50,172 nucleotides of DNA from Gammaproteobacteria bacterium. Lineage in GTDB: Bacteria; Pseudomonadota; Gammaproteobacteria; Thiohalomonadales; Thiohalomonadaceae. The notes under the pieces are model-generated. The model was not told where the DNA came from. It saw only the letters and a program-made list of their open reading frames with translations, and made no database searches. The stretch is from positions 1 to 50,172 of the forward strand of contig JAPHSX010000009.1 of the NCBI GenBank assembly GCA_026196575.1, read 5' to 3'. A program made the position numbers and the translations under genes. Shown here piece after piece: positions 1 through 9,808 of this stretch (positions within the stretch are counted from its first letter, which is position 1; each line of letters starts with the position of its first letter).

Positions 1-454
1 GATGCCCTCCTATGTCAACATCGGCGCCTATGTCGACTCCGGCACCATGGTCGACACCTGGGCCACCGTCGGCTCCTGCGCCCAGATCGGCAAGAACGTC
101 CACCTCTCCGGCGGCGTCGGTATCGGCGGCGTGCTGGAACCGCTGCAGGCCGCCCCCACCATCATCGAGGACAACTGCTTCATCGGCGCCCGCTCCGAGG
201 TGGTCGAGGGGGTGATCGTCGAAGAGGGGGCTGTGATCTCGATGGGGGTCTACATCGGCCAGTCGACCAAGATCTACGACCGCGAAACCGGCGAGGTGCA
301 CTACGGCCGCGTCCCGGCCGGCTCGGTGGTGGTCTCCGGCAACCTGCCGAGCAAGGATGGCAAATACAGTCTCTACTGCGCCGTGATCGTCAAGAAGGTG
401 GATGAAAAAACCCGCGGCAAGGTGGGCATCAACGAGCTGCTGCGCGATATCTGA
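1..454 (+). CDS. dapD: 2,3,4,5-tetrahydropyridine-2,6-dicarboxylate N-succinyltransferase, C-terminal part
   Basis: The gene is cut by the left window edge; about 150 residues remain. DapD transfers succinyl from succinyl-CoA to tetrahydrodipicolinate in the succinylase branch of lysine and meso-diaminopimelate synthesis, in the cytoplasm. The visible part is a left-handed beta-helix with hexapeptide spacing. It contains the strongly conserved stretch [19 protein letters not shown], then GGVLEPLQA and [17 protein letters not shown], and ends with [14 protein letters not shown] and INELLRDI, closely matching what I know of E. coli DapD. Compared with E. coli, the loop after GNLP is short. dapE of the same pathway lies 1 kb downstream on the same strand, so this is probably a dap cluster. 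Identification is firm; only the N-terminal domain is missing. Confidence 0.97.
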   Translation, partial: MPSYVNIGAYVDSGTMVDTWATVGSCAQIGKNVHLSGGVGIGGVLEPLQAAPTIIEDNCFIGARSEVVEGVIVEEGAVISMGVYIGQSTKIYDRETGEVHYGRVPAGSVVVSGNLPSKDGKYSLYCAVIVKKVDEKTRGKVGINELLRDI

Positions 455-465
455 TCTCTGTCCCC

Positions 466-496
466 AAATTGCCACGTATTGAAAGTGTGGCAATTT
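466..496. repeat. 10-bp inverted repeat after dapD
   Basis: AAATTGCCAC (466-475) is followed after 11 bases by its exact complement GTGGCAATTT (487-496). No T-run follows on the plus strand, so it is not a classical terminator. It sits between the dapD stop and the next gene and could be an operator, an mRNA 3' end stabiliser or part of a dispersed repeat. Confidence 0.5.
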
Positions 497-576
497 GCGC
501 CGTATCAGGCCAGGCAAAAGGGGCTACAATTACATTTTTGCAGATGGTGCAACCGCGGGCTACAAGGAACATAACT

Positions 577-1110
577 ATGTCGATTGATCTATCCAAACTC
601 TCCGCCAGGGAGCTTTTCGAACTGGCGCAGCAAAGAGAGAAGGAAGAGCAAGAGGAGGCAGAACGCGAGGCGCGAGTTGGCGAGCTGAAGCAACGACGCG
701 ATGCCCTACTCAACGAACACAAAAGTGTGCTGTTGCTTACGGATAAAAAGATCCGTGACATACAGGCGCAACGTGACAAGCTGATCGCCGATCATGAGCT
801 GGCCGTCGCCGAGATTGACCAGCAGATCAAGGCGCTGGGCGGTACCGCCCCTGAGGCACCGACAAGGAGCGAGGCCGAGCCATTGGAGAAGGCGGCGGCC
901 AGCGGAGAAGACGAAACGGCCAAACTCAAGGCCACCATTCGCCAGATTATGAACAAGCGCCCCTACATCAGCGCCAGCCTGTTAAAGGAGCAACTTGCTT
1001 CCTACGGCATCAAACCCGCCAACTTCAACAAGGAGCTGGAGCAGTGGGTGCGTAATGGCTGGTTCGACCCCAGGGGTCAAGGCAATTATGCCCTGGGCAA
1101 GAGAATCTAA
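577..1110 (+). CDS. Coiled-coil protein with H-NS-like N-terminus
   Basis: 177 residues. The start at 577 follows an AAGGA at 564-568; an in-frame upstream start at 469 lacks a good site and would run through the inverted repeat. Residues 1-15 (MSIDLSKLSARELFE) resemble the start of H-NS-type proteins. Residues 13-90 are very rich in Glu, Lys, Arg and Gln and should form a coiled coil. A Pro/Ala/Glu linker follows. The last ~60 residues (KATIRQIMNKRPYIS to the C-terminus) look like a small helical domain, perhaps winged-helix. The H-NS DNA-binding loop is absent, so this is not ordinary H-NS. It may be a nucleoid-associated or regulatory protein (inference). It lies between dapD and yffB, with only 7 bases before the next start, so it is probably co-transcribed with yffB and dapE. 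Confidence 0.7.
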   Translation: MSIDLSKLSARELFELAQQREKEEQEEAEREARVGELKQRRDALLNEHKSVLLLTDKKIRDIQAQRDKLIADHELAVAEIDQQIKALGGTAPEAPTRSEAEPLEKAAASGEDETAKLKATIRQIMNKRPYISASLLKEQLASYGIKPANFNKELEQWVRNGWFDPRGQGNYALGKRI

Positions 1111-1117
1111 CGGCTCA

Positions 1118-2598
<1,481 letters not shown>

Positions 2599-2659
2599 AC
2601 AATTAAAGATTTGCGGCAAAGCGCCGCTCTCATGGGGTGAACAGCACGAGGAGCCCCCC

Positions 2660-3628
2660 ATGACAGCCCCCATAATCACCCCCCAGCGCCCTACCTCACC
2701 GATTCCGCACGAGAGCACGGCAGCGAGGCGCCCTGGCCGTCCCGCACAGCCACGCGAACAGTTACCGGTGCCGGGCCAGCCGCGCGCGGCGGAAAACCGC
2801 CCGGTGAACGCCCCCGGACGGATCCCGGTAGCCGCCCCGTCCCCCGTCATAACCACCGAGCCTGCCGCCCCACTATTCGACAGTGACACCATTCAGCGCG
2901 AGGTGGAGTCCTCCACCGAGTATCAGACCCTGAAAAAATCGGGATATATCAAGGAACAGTCATCGCAAACCCGGCCGCATCGCATCGAGGCCGAGACACC
3001 GCCACCAGAAAGAGAGCAGACATCGCCAGCCAACAACATGGAAACCGTCACTATCGAGTTTCGCCAGGAGTTGCGCATCGACATTTCGACCGTGCAGGGC
3101 GCGCCTGCACCGGAACCCACACCGAAACAGTCCGATCCGCTCGCCCTCGACCTTGACGGCAACGGGCTGCAGACCAGTGGCCTCGCCAACGGTGTACAGT
3201 TCGACATCAATGCCGATGGCCGCCTTGACCAGACCAGTTTTGTCAGCGGCGGCGATGCCTTTCTCGCCCTCGATGCCAACGCCAACGGCCGCATCGATGA
3301 TGGCAACGAACTGTTCGGCGATCAGCACGGCGACGCCAACGGCTACCTCGCCCTCGCCCGCCATGATGACAATCACGACGGCGTGATCGACGGCCGTGAT
3401 GCCGTTTTTCAGCAGTTGCGCCTCTTCACCCAAAGCCGGGACGGCGGCCAGCAACTGCGCACCCTCGCACAGGAGGGCATCGTTTCGTTGTCGCTGAACT
3501 ATCACCACGCCCACATCGCCCTCAACCACTACGACACCGTCGCGCAACTCGCCAGCTTCCAGCGTAGCGACGGCAGCCACGGCGAGAGTGGCGACCTGCT
3601 ACTGGGGTATCGCACCCTCGTACCGTGA
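2660..3628 (+). CDS. EF-hand/calcium-binding-repeat protein of unknown role
   Basis: 322 residues; GAGGAG lies just upstream of the ATG at 2660. The first ~150 residues are rich in Pro, Ala and Arg, of low complexity, and lack a signal peptide. The second half opens with DPLALDLDGNG, a motif seen at the head of calcium-binding modules in RTX-like and other secreted proteins. EF-hand-like Asp/Asn loops follow: DINADGRLD, DANANGRIDDGNELFGD and DDNHDGVIDGRD, about residues 175-250. The end is a hydrophobic, beta-rich stretch. Calcium binding is a good inference; cellular location and partner are unknown. It could leave the cell by a leaderless route or act in the cytoplasm. It stands alone between dapE and the convergent rtcB. 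Confidence 0.75.
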   Translation: MTAPIITPQRPTSPIPHESTAARRPGRPAQPREQLPVPGQPRAAENRPVNAPGRIPVAAPSPVITTEPAAPLFDSDTIQREVESSTEYQTLKKSGYIKEQSSQTRPHRIEAETPPPEREQTSPANNMETVTIEFRQELRIDISTVQGAPAPEPTPKQSDPLALDLDGNGLQTSGLANGVQFDINADGRLDQTSFVSGGDAFLALDANANGRIDDGNELFGDQHGDANGYLALARHDDNHDGVIDGRDAVFQQLRLFTQSRDGGQQLRTLAQEGIVSLSLNYHHAHIALNHYDTVAQLASFQRSDGSHGESGDLLLGYRTLVP

Positions 3629-3655
3629 CCCATGGATTTCAACGCAACCAGAGCC

Positions 3656-3742
3656 CCCCGGATGTGCCAGGACAAGGCGTAGCGCACTGGCAATGGCCCG
3701 GCCCTTGTCAAGCGCTGCAACGCTGGACTGGTGCATCCGGGG
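3656..3742. repeat. Imperfect inverted repeat between convergent genes
   Basis: CCCCGGATGTGCCAG at 3656-3670 is complementary to CTGGTGCATCCGGGG at 3728-3742 at 13 of 15 positions. Partial complementarity continues inwards (AGCGC near 3681, GCGCT near 3712). It lies between the ends of the EF-hand gene and rtcB. It may be a bidirectional 3' structure or a degenerate REP-like element; no U-run is visible. Confidence 0.4.
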
Positions 3743-3786
3743 AGCCCCTTCGGGCGAGCCGCTGCCCGCCGAGGCGCTGAAACACT

Positions 3787-5211
3787 TTACCCCTTGATGC
3801 AAGCCATCGGCTCCAGCCTGACCACCTTGCGTGCCAGTCCGGCGCGATCCGCCGCCTCCACCACCGCACTGACATCCTTGTAGGCACCCGGCGCCTCCTC
3901 CGCCACCCCGCGCAGCGAGGGGCTGCGGATCAGGATGCCACGATACGCCAGTTCATCCACCACCTTGCGCCCCTGCCACTGCCGGGTCGCCGCATGTCGG
4001 CTCATCGCCCTTCCGGCCCCGTGACAAGCGGAGCTGTAGGCACGCTGCTCCGAGGCGCTGGTACCGGCGAGAATATAGGAGCAGGTACCCATGGAGCCAC
4101 CGATGATCACCGGCTGTCCCACCTCATTGAACTCGGCGGGCAGCTCGGCATGGCCAGGACCAAAGGCGCGGGTTGCCCCCTTGCGATGGACGTAGAGTTC
4201 GCGTCCCTTGCCCTCAATCTCGTGCTGCTCCCGCTTGCAGGTATTGTGCGAGACATCGTAGAGCAGTGCCATCGAGGCCTGCGGCAGGTGCTCGGCGAAG
4301 ACCTTGCGGGTGAGGTGGGTGATGATCTGGCGGTTGGCCAGTGCACAATTGATGCCGGCGCGCATCGCCCCGAGATAGCGCTGCCCGAGTGGTGAGTCGA
4401 TGGGGGCGCAGGCCAGCTCGCGGTCCGGCAGTTCGATACCATAGTCGCTTGCTGCAATCACCATCTCGCGCAGAAATTCGGTGCCGATCTGGTGGCCCAG
4501 GCCGCGCGAGCCGCAATGAATGCTCACCACCACCTCCCCCGCCTTCAGGCCGTAAACTCCCGCGATCGCCTCATCGTAGATCTCGGCAATATGCTGCAGC
4601 TCCAGGTAGTGGTTGCCGGAGCCGAGGGTGCCCATCTCGTCGCGCTGGCGCTGCTTGGCGTGCGCCGAGACCTCGCCCGGCACGGCACCGGCCATGCAGC
4701 CGTGCTCCTCGATACGCGCCAGATCCTCTTCACGGCCATAACCCAATTCCACCGCCCAGCGGGCACCACCCGTGAGCATCGCCTCCATCTGCTTGTGGTT
4801 GAGGTGGATGCCGCCGGTGCTGCCGACACCCGCCGGCACGGTGTAGAAGAGACCGTCGGCGAGGCGCCCCTTCTTCGCCTCTACTACCTCCTTCTTCAAG
4901 CCGGTGAGCAGGGTGCGCACCCCGCAGGAGATATCGAAGCCAACCCCGCCCGCCGAGACCACCCCGCCCTGCGCCGCATCGAAAGCCGCCACCCCGCCAA
5001 TGGGAAAGCCGTAGCCCCAGTGGGCATCGGGCATGGCGTAGCTGGCCTGCACGATACCGGGCAGAGAGGCGACATTCACTGCCTGCTCGAATACCTTGGC
5101 ATCCATCCCCTCGATAAGCCTGGCATCGGCATAGAGCACGACCGGCACCCGCATCTTGCCCCGCGCCGGGATCTCCCAGACAAATTCAGATCGCTGCTGC
5201 AGTTCACCCAT
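3787..5211 (-). CDS. rtcB: RNA-splicing ligase RtcB
   Basis: 474 residues. RtcB is a GTP- and Mn2+-dependent ligase joining 2',3'-cyclic phosphate (or 3'-phosphate) and 5'-OH RNA ends, used in RNA repair and tRNA splicing. The start at 5211 is preceded by GGAGG at a good distance; the longer frame to 5256 would overlap the upstream gene. Expected active-site residues are present: Cys96 in GFDISCGVR, His201 in GSGNHYLE, His232 in SIHCGSRGLGH, His322 in DVSHNTCKRE, HRKGATRAFGPGH, GGSMGTCSY, and the guanylylated His397 in SSACHGAGRAMSR. The protein ends with the typical Lys-Gly. The archease gene lies 14 bases upstream, so the ligase and its activator are co-expressed. Confidence 0.96.
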   Translation of the reverse strand: MGELQQRSEFVWEIPARGKMRVPVVLYADARLIEGMDAKVFEQAVNVASLPGIVQASYAMPDAHWGYGFPIGGVAAFDAAQGGVVSAGGVGFDISCGVRTLLTGLKKEVVEAKKGRLADGLFYTVPAGVGSTGGIHLNHKQMEAMLTGGARWAVELGYGREEDLARIEEHGCMAGAVPGEVSAHAKQRQRDEMGTLGSGNHYLELQHIAEIYDEAIAGVYGLKAGEVVVSIHCGSRGLGHQIGTEFLREMVIAASDYGIELPDRELACAPIDSPLGQRYLGAMRAGINCALANRQIITHLTRKVFAEHLPQASMALLYDVSHNTCKREQHEIEGKGRELYVHRKGATRAFGPGHAELPAEFNEVGQPVIIGGSMGTCSYILAGTSASEQRAYSSACHGAGRAMSRHAATRQWQGRKVVDELAYRGILIRSPSLRGVAEEAPGAYKDVSAVVEAADRAGLARKVVRLEPMACIKG

Positions 5212-5225
5212 CACATGCCTCCGGA

Positions 5226-5645
5226 TTAGACATCGACCACGCACTGCGCCAGCCACTCACCGCCCACCTGCCGCCCCACACGCAACGCGGTATAGGTCGC
5301 CCCCTTCACCTCCACCGCCGGCTGATGGCGTGCGGGGTCGATATGCTCGCCCCAGACGGTGGCCTCAAGCTGCCGTCCCCCGCTAATCCGCACCTCAAAT
5401 CGGGAGAAGAGCATGTGGCGGGTGGTCATCTCGAAGACCAGAGCATTGAGCCAGTCGACCAACAACAGCTCACTATCGGGGGCGGCACAGCGAATCGCCA
5501 CCGTCTCATCGGCGCGGATCGTGGCAGGATCGGTAATGACGGCACTTAGCGCCAGCGCGGCCCCCGCGAAGGCCTCACTGAGGGTGGTGCCGATGCCGCG
5601 AATGCCGATATCGGCCTGGTGGGGAAAGTGTTGCCAGCTGCTCAT
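5226..5645 (-). CDS. Archease, RtcB activator
   Basis: 139 residues from the ATG at 5645. Archease is a small metal-binding protein that promotes RtcB guanylylation and gives it multiple turnover. The sequence has the family features: an N-terminal [14 protein letters not shown] with the conserved His and Asp, [12 protein letters not shown], an acidic middle, [13 protein letters not shown], a mixed beta C-terminal half with a VKGATY-type motif, and a C-terminal WLAQCVVDV. The first codons follow GGGCAA. A longer frame (to 5987) is only a read-through over the tsaB gene. Adjacency to rtcB (14-base gap, same strand) strongly supports the call. Many bacterial rtcB loci, including that of E. coli, lack archease. 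Confidence 0.93.
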   Translation of the reverse strand: MSSWQHFPHQADIGIRGIGTTLSEAFAGAALALSAVITDPATIRADETVAIRCAAPDSELLLVDWLNALVFEMTTRHMLFSRFEVRISGGRQLEATVWGEHIDPARHQPAVEVKGATYTALRVGRQVGGEWLAQCVVDV

Positions 5646-5718
5646 TTGCCCATCTGCCCATCTGCTCCATCCCGCGTGGCGACAGATCACAGTGTAGACA
5701 AGGGTGAAAGGGAGGGGG

Positions 5719-6399
5719 CTATTTCGGTTTTTGTGCCACCTGATCGCGCAGGTAGCGTGGCAGGGCCTGCTCGGCGGGGAGGCCCTCGCCACGGGCAAGG
5801 GCGGCCACGGCCAGGGTGGCGACATCCAGGGCGTGAGGGTAGTAGTCACCACGGGCATCGACCATCGCCACCCCCTGGCGCTGCGCCAGCTCGCTGGCAT
5901 AGCTCTGCCAGCCGCTGCCGATACCGTGCCACTGATGTTCATGCAGCAGCGGTACCTCGCCGGGGGGGCAGACCCGCTCCTCACCATCGGGCTGCATCAC
6001 CCCCGCCTCGTCGACGGTAAAGCTCCCCCAGTAGACCTCGCCCATCCTCGCATCGATGGCGGCGGCCACCTGCCGCCAGCCGAATTCGCGTTGCGCCCCC
6101 TGCGCCAGGGTGGCGAGGGTGGAGACCGGCACCACCGGCAGCTCCAGGGCAAAGGCGATCCCCTGCGCCACCCCGGTGGCGATGCGCACCCCGGTAAAGG
6201 CGCCGGGGCCGCAACCGAAGGCGACGGCATCGAGCTGCGAGCGGGGCAACCCCGCCTCGGCCAGCAGTCCGTCTACCATTGGCAGGATGAGGGCGGTGTG
6301 CTCACGCGGGGCGAGCTGGTAGCGTTCGCTGATCTCGCCATCCAGATAGAGGGCGGCGGAACAGGCCTCGGTGGCGGTCTCAAGGGCAAGTAGTTTCAT
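5719..6399 (-). CDS. tsaB: tRNA t6A biosynthesis protein TsaB
   Basis: 226 residues from the ATG at 6399 ([17 protein letters not shown]). TsaB is an ASKHA-fold partner of TsaD and TsaE in making N6-threonylcarbamoyladenosine at position 37 of ANN-decoding tRNAs. Family motifs are the LALETAT start, [15 protein letters not shown], the [21 protein letters not shown] signature, VSTLATLAQ and [10 protein letters not shown]. The C-terminus reads [13 protein letters not shown], close to the common end of the family. In E. coli tsaB also neighbours yoaA, as here apart from the intervening outer-membrane gene. A terminator-like hairpin separates it from that gene upstream, so it probably has its own promoter; none was identified. 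Confidence 0.95.
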   Translation of the reverse strand: MKLLALETATEACSAALYLDGEISERYQLAPREHTALILPMVDGLLAEAGLPRSQLDAVAFGCGPGAFTGVRIATGVAQGIAFALELPVVPVSTLATLAQGAQREFGWRQVAAAIDARMGEVYWGSFTVDEAGVMQPDGEERVCPPGEVPLLHEHQWHGIGSGWQSYASELAQRQGVAMVDARGDYYPHALDVATLAVAALARGEGLPAEQALPRYLRDQVAQKPK

Positions 6400-6409
6400 G
6401 CGCGGAAGC

Positions 6410-6453
6410 AAAACACAAAAAGGCCCGGGATGCCAGCGCAGCCCGGGCCTTTT
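6410..6453 (-). terminator. Rho-independent terminator after the barrel gene
   Basis: A 12-bp perfect stem AAAAGGCCCGGG / CCCGGGCCTTTT (6418-6429 and 6442-6453) with a 12-base loop. On the minus strand it is followed by TTTTTGTGTTTT. It lies 19 bases after the stop of the outer-membrane gene and just before tsaB. The A/T ends make it potentially bidirectional. Confidence 0.85.
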
Positions 6454-6472
6454 CGCGTGGTTCGCCTACAGA

Positions 6473-7141
6473 TTAGAAGCCGTAGGAGATACCGAGGGCG
6501 ATCACGGGATAGGTTTTGAATTCATCCAGATCGTCTTCCATGTTAGCGATCTCCTGGTCAATATCCGCCTGCACAATGCCAAGGCTTCCGGTATTGTCGG
6601 TAACCACCAGATCAACATCGGGGGTACCCATCTGCACCACACCCACCTCAAAGACAAAGCCGAACCCCTTGGCCGGCACGTTACCCCATCCCAGACCAAG
6701 GTAGGGGCCACTGCCAAGCTTGACTGAACCGTCCAGTATAAGATCGCCAGGAGTAACTGTTACCGTCGTATCACCAATGCTAACGTCGCCATCAGGGGTG
6801 GCGGATGCCGTCAGCTCATTGTTGCTGTTCAGATACCCCGCCGTCAGGTGAAAGGAGCCGGCAAAGGGGTGCCAGTCGAACAGCAGCGCGGTGGAGGAGA
6901 GATCGAGATCGGCGTCATAGTCGATATCATCGATGGTCTGACTGTCGCTCTTCGAGTACTTGTTCAGCCCAAGCCGCACGCCGAAGTGATCGCTAAAGGA
7001 TTTACCCAGTTCGATGCCGGCCCCCAGGGTACTGCCCCTGACGCCAATACCGATCCCCATCCCCTCATCCTCGGCCTGGACACTGCCCATGGCCGCCAAC
7101 AGGCTGGCGGCAACGACTGCTTTATATACCTTGTTTTTCAT
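6473..7141 (-). CDS. Predicted outer-membrane beta-barrel protein
   Basis: 222 residues from the ATG at 7141, preceded by AGGAGAAGAAG; the upstream extension has no signal sequence and is not real. A clear Sec signal peptide (MKNKVYKAVVAASLLAAMGS, cleavage after VQA near residue 24) is followed by alternating hydrophobic strands such as IGIGVRGSTLGAGIELG, FGVRLGLNKY, STALLFDWHPF, LGLGWGN and GFGFVFEVGVV. It ends in GISYGF, a terminal Phe typical of BAM substrates. Strand count suggests an 8-stranded barrel. I do not recognise a specific family or substrate. It has its own terminator, so is probably monocistronic. Placement between tsaB and yoaA suggests a later arrival in a conserved neighbourhood. 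Confidence 0.8.
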   Translation of the reverse strand: MKNKVYKAVVAASLLAAMGSVQAEDEGMGIGIGVRGSTLGAGIELGKSFSDHFGVRLGLNKYSKSDSQTIDDIDYDADLDLSSTALLFDWHPFAGSFHLTAGYLNSNNELTASATPDGDVSIGDTTVTVTPGDLILDGSVKLGSGPYLGLGWGNVPAKGFGFVFEVGVVQMGTPDVDLVVTDNTGSLGIVQADIDQEIANMEDDLDEFKTYPVIALGISYGF

Positions 7142-7220
7142 CTTCTTCTCCTGGTAAATAACGTCACACATTCCACTATGTAAATGGTCGCGACATTCTC
7201 TCAGAACCGCATCCCCCAAC

Positions 7221-9134
7221 TCAAGTATCGAGGGTAAAGAACCGTTGCACCACCTCCAGCTTGAGCGTCCTGCTCATCGGCGGCAGACTCTCCAGAAAGA
7301 GCCGCCCGTAACCCTTGCTGCCCAAGCGCGGGTCGCACAACACCAGTACCCCCCGATCCTTGACGTCGCGGATCAGCCGCCCTACCCCCTGCTTGAGGGT
7401 GATCACCGCCTGCGGCAGCTGGTAGTCCATGAACGGGTTGGCGCCCGCCTCGCGCATCGCGTCGATACGCGCCTGCAGCACCGGATCGCCCGGCGAGGCA
7501 AAGGGGAGCTTGTCGATAATGACACAGGAGAGCGCCTCGCCGCGCACATCCACCCCCTCCCAGAAACTGCCGGTGCCCAGCAGCACCGCATTGCCCTTTT
7601 CCCGAAACTCCTCCAGCAGGCGTGAGCGCGGCGCGTCACCCTGAATCAACAGCGGATAGGAGAGGCGTCCGGCCAGCAGCTCGGCCGCCTCCTTCAACGC
7701 GCGGTGGCTGGTAAAAAGCAGAAAGGCGCGCCCGCGGCTCGCCTCCAGCACCGGCAGCGCCGCCTCCACCACCGCCGCGGTGTAACCGGGGCTGTTGGGC
7801 TCGGGCATCAGCGACGGCACATAGAGCAGCGCCTGGCGCGGATAGTCGAAGGGGCTGTCCCAGCGGTGGGTCACAGCCCCTTCCAATCCGAGCTGCTCAC
7901 TAAAGTGCTGAAAGCTCTCGCCGACGGCGAGGGTGGCGGAGGTGAAGATCCAGGCACAGGGGTGGGCCTTGAGCTGCTGCTGGAACAGCGGCGCCACATC
8001 CATCGGCGTGAAGGTGATGGTAAAGGAGCGGCTGTGTGTCTCATACCAGTGGATCATCCCCTCGGGGGTGGCCTCGGTCAGTTGCGCGAAGCGCCCCAGC
8101 AGCAGCTCGCTGCGCTGGTGGCACGACTCCAGCCCCTTGCCGCGCGCCGACATCCCCTTTAATCCCAGCGACAGATCAGCCAGCAGTTCGTCCACCGTGG
8201 CTATCGCCTCGCCGAGCTCGCGCCCACCAGCCACCTCCCTCCAGGGTCCGCGCCGCAGCGCCTCACCGAAGGCGAGGCGCATGTCGTGCACCGCCTTCTC
8301 CAGCTTGTCGGCGCGCAACTGCAGGTCGCGGCTCTCACTCGCCTCGCGGATCTCCTCGGCGACAGTGTCGTGGGCCAACTCGAAGAGCTGGTTGGCGGTA
8401 ATGGTGGTGCCGAAGAAGTTGGAGGCGGTATCGGGCAGCTGGTGCGCCTCATCGAGGATAAAGGCGTTGGCCCCCGGCAGCAGCTCGCCAAAGCCCTCAT
8501 CCTTAAGCGCCATGTCGGCGAACAGCAAGTGGTGGTTGACCACCAGCAGGTCAGCCTCCTGCGCCCGGCGCCGTGCCTTGGCCAGAAAGCACTCAGTAAG
8601 GTAGTCGCACTCACTGCCCAGACAGTTTTCAGCGGAGGAGGTGACATGCGGCCACAGTGGGGAGTCCTCACTCAGGCTGGAGAGTTCGGCGATGTCACCC
8701 GAAGCGGTACGCCCCGACCACTTGGCGATCTCCGCCAGCTCCGCCGTCTGGCTGCGGGTAAGGAAACGCCCCTCCTCCCGCGCCAGCTGCAGGCGATGGT
8801 GACAGAGGTAGTTGGCACGCCCCTTGAGCAGGGCCACATCGACCGGCACACCGAGGATATCGCGCACCAGCGGAATGTCCTTGTGGAACAGCTGATCCTG
8901 CAGATTCTTGGTACCGGTGGAGATGATCACCTTGCCGCCACAGAGCATCGCCGGCACGAGATAGGCGAAGGTCTTGCCGGTGCCGGTGCCCGCCTCGGCG
9001 ATAAGCAGCGAGTTGTCGGCCAGCGCCTGGGCCACCGCCGCGGCCATCTCCTGCTGCTGCGGGCGTGCGGCAAAACCGGGCAGTCGTTTGGCAAGTTGGC
9101 CATTCGGGCCAAGGATATCGTGGGGAGAGTGCAT
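7221..9134 (-). CDS. yoaA: DinG/XPD-family ATP-dependent DNA helicase YoaA
   Basis: 637 residues. Superfamily 2 iron-sulfur helicase of the XPD/DinG group; E. coli YoaA helps repair damaged forks together with the HolC clamp-loader subunit. Walker A is EAGTGTGKT at 47-55. Four cysteines suitable for a 4Fe-4S cluster are at 111, 171, 176 and 182 (YLCHH, ENCLGSECDYLTEC). VVNHHLLFAD precedes the DEAH box at 228-231. C-terminal motifs include LLFTSHRAL, GTGSFWEGVDVRG and QGVGRLIRD. The length matches E. coli YoaA, and tsaB proximity is as in E. coli. The next gene upstream ends 18 bases before it, so a small operon is likely. Confidence 0.94.
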   Translation of the reverse strand: MHSPHDILGPNGQLAKRLPGFAARPQQQEMAAAVAQALADNSLLIAEAGTGTGKTFAYLVPAMLCGGKVIISTGTKNLQDQLFHKDIPLVRDILGVPVDVALLKGRANYLCHHRLQLAREEGRFLTRSQTAELAEIAKWSGRTASGDIAELSSLSEDSPLWPHVTSSAENCLGSECDYLTECFLAKARRRAQEADLLVVNHHLLFADMALKDEGFGELLPGANAFILDEAHQLPDTASNFFGTTITANQLFELAHDTVAEEIREASESRDLQLRADKLEKAVHDMRLAFGEALRRGPWREVAGGRELGEAIATVDELLADLSLGLKGMSARGKGLESCHQRSELLLGRFAQLTEATPEGMIHWYETHSRSFTITFTPMDVAPLFQQQLKAHPCAWIFTSATLAVGESFQHFSEQLGLEGAVTHRWDSPFDYPRQALLYVPSLMPEPNSPGYTAAVVEAALPVLEASRGRAFLLFTSHRALKEAAELLAGRLSYPLLIQGDAPRSRLLEEFREKGNAVLLGTGSFWEGVDVRGEALSCVIIDKLPFASPGDPVLQARIDAMREAGANPFMDYQLPQAVITLKQGVGRLIRDVKDRGVLVLCDPRLGSKGYGRLFLESLPPMSRTLKLEVVQRFFTLDT

Positions 9135-9152
9135 CAGGAGAGCCGTTAAGGA

Positions 9153-9665
9153 TTAGAGATCCCGGGTATTGTCCCAGATCGCCTTGTCATCTACCGCACC
9201 CGACTCGCGGCACCATACCAGGGTGGCGATGTGGCGAAAACGGGCCACCGACATCGCGCCGCGCTTGCCGCGACCTCCCTCCTCCGCCTCGGCCAGCGCC
9301 GCCTCGATCTGCGCCCGCCCCGCCTCGTAGATCTCATAGGGCTGGTACTGCTCATCGAGCAGCACCAGCAGCACCGCATCCCACGCCTGCTCTAGTTTGA
9401 GCTGGCCGATGCGCTGCCCCCCTCTCTTCTCATCGAAGATGGCCCGCCCCTTGATCTGGTAGCGCAGACCTTCACGGGGCGGCTGCAAGCCGACCGCATC
9501 GTAACCACCGGGCGGTGGCTGAACAAGCTCCAGCTGCAGCAAACGGGCCGCGTCAAAATTGGCGATCTCGACGGTAACCGGCAGGGGCTGACCGGTCATC
9601 CGCCGATACTCGGCGGCCAGCTTGCGCGTTTGTTCGATTAACTTGTCAACTGCGTAAACAGACAC
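9153..9665 (-). CDS. Small protein with possible PD-(D/E)XK-like fold
   Basis: 170 residues from a GTG at 9665 preceded by a GGGGGCAGG stretch. No confident named family. After an N-terminal helix (AVDKLIEQTRKLAAEYRR) comes FDAARLLQLELV, then GGYDAVGLQPPREGLRYQIKGRAIF. The order Asp ... (Gln)-Ile-Lys on adjacent strands is the arrangement of restriction-endonuclease-like folds and resembles, from memory, DUF6998-type proteins. WDAVLLVLLDEQYQPYEIYE and a Glu/Ala-rich helix follow. A nuclease or DNA-end-binding role is inference only; the strict acidic residue of the ExK motif is Gln here, so it may be inactive. It sits between yoaA (18 bases) and hrpB (143 bases), same strand. Confidence 0.65.
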   Translation of the reverse strand: MSVYAVDKLIEQTRKLAAEYRRMTGQPLPVTVEIANFDAARLLQLELVQPPPGGYDAVGLQPPREGLRYQIKGRAIFDEKRGGQRIGQLKLEQAWDAVLLVLLDEQYQPYEIYEAGRAQIEAALAEAEEGGRGKRGAMSVARFRHIATLVWCRESGAVDDKAIWDNTRDL

Positions 9666-9808
9666 CCTGCCCCCAGAGAAAATTGCTGCGATCCGGCTTC
9701 ATCATCGTAGCCGCCATGATACCCGTTCGGGAGAAAGTTGTGGGAAATACCCTCGTACGGGATTCCGGTTTGACCCAAACGTAGCGCCAGCATCCTGCCA
9801 GCCAGCAC

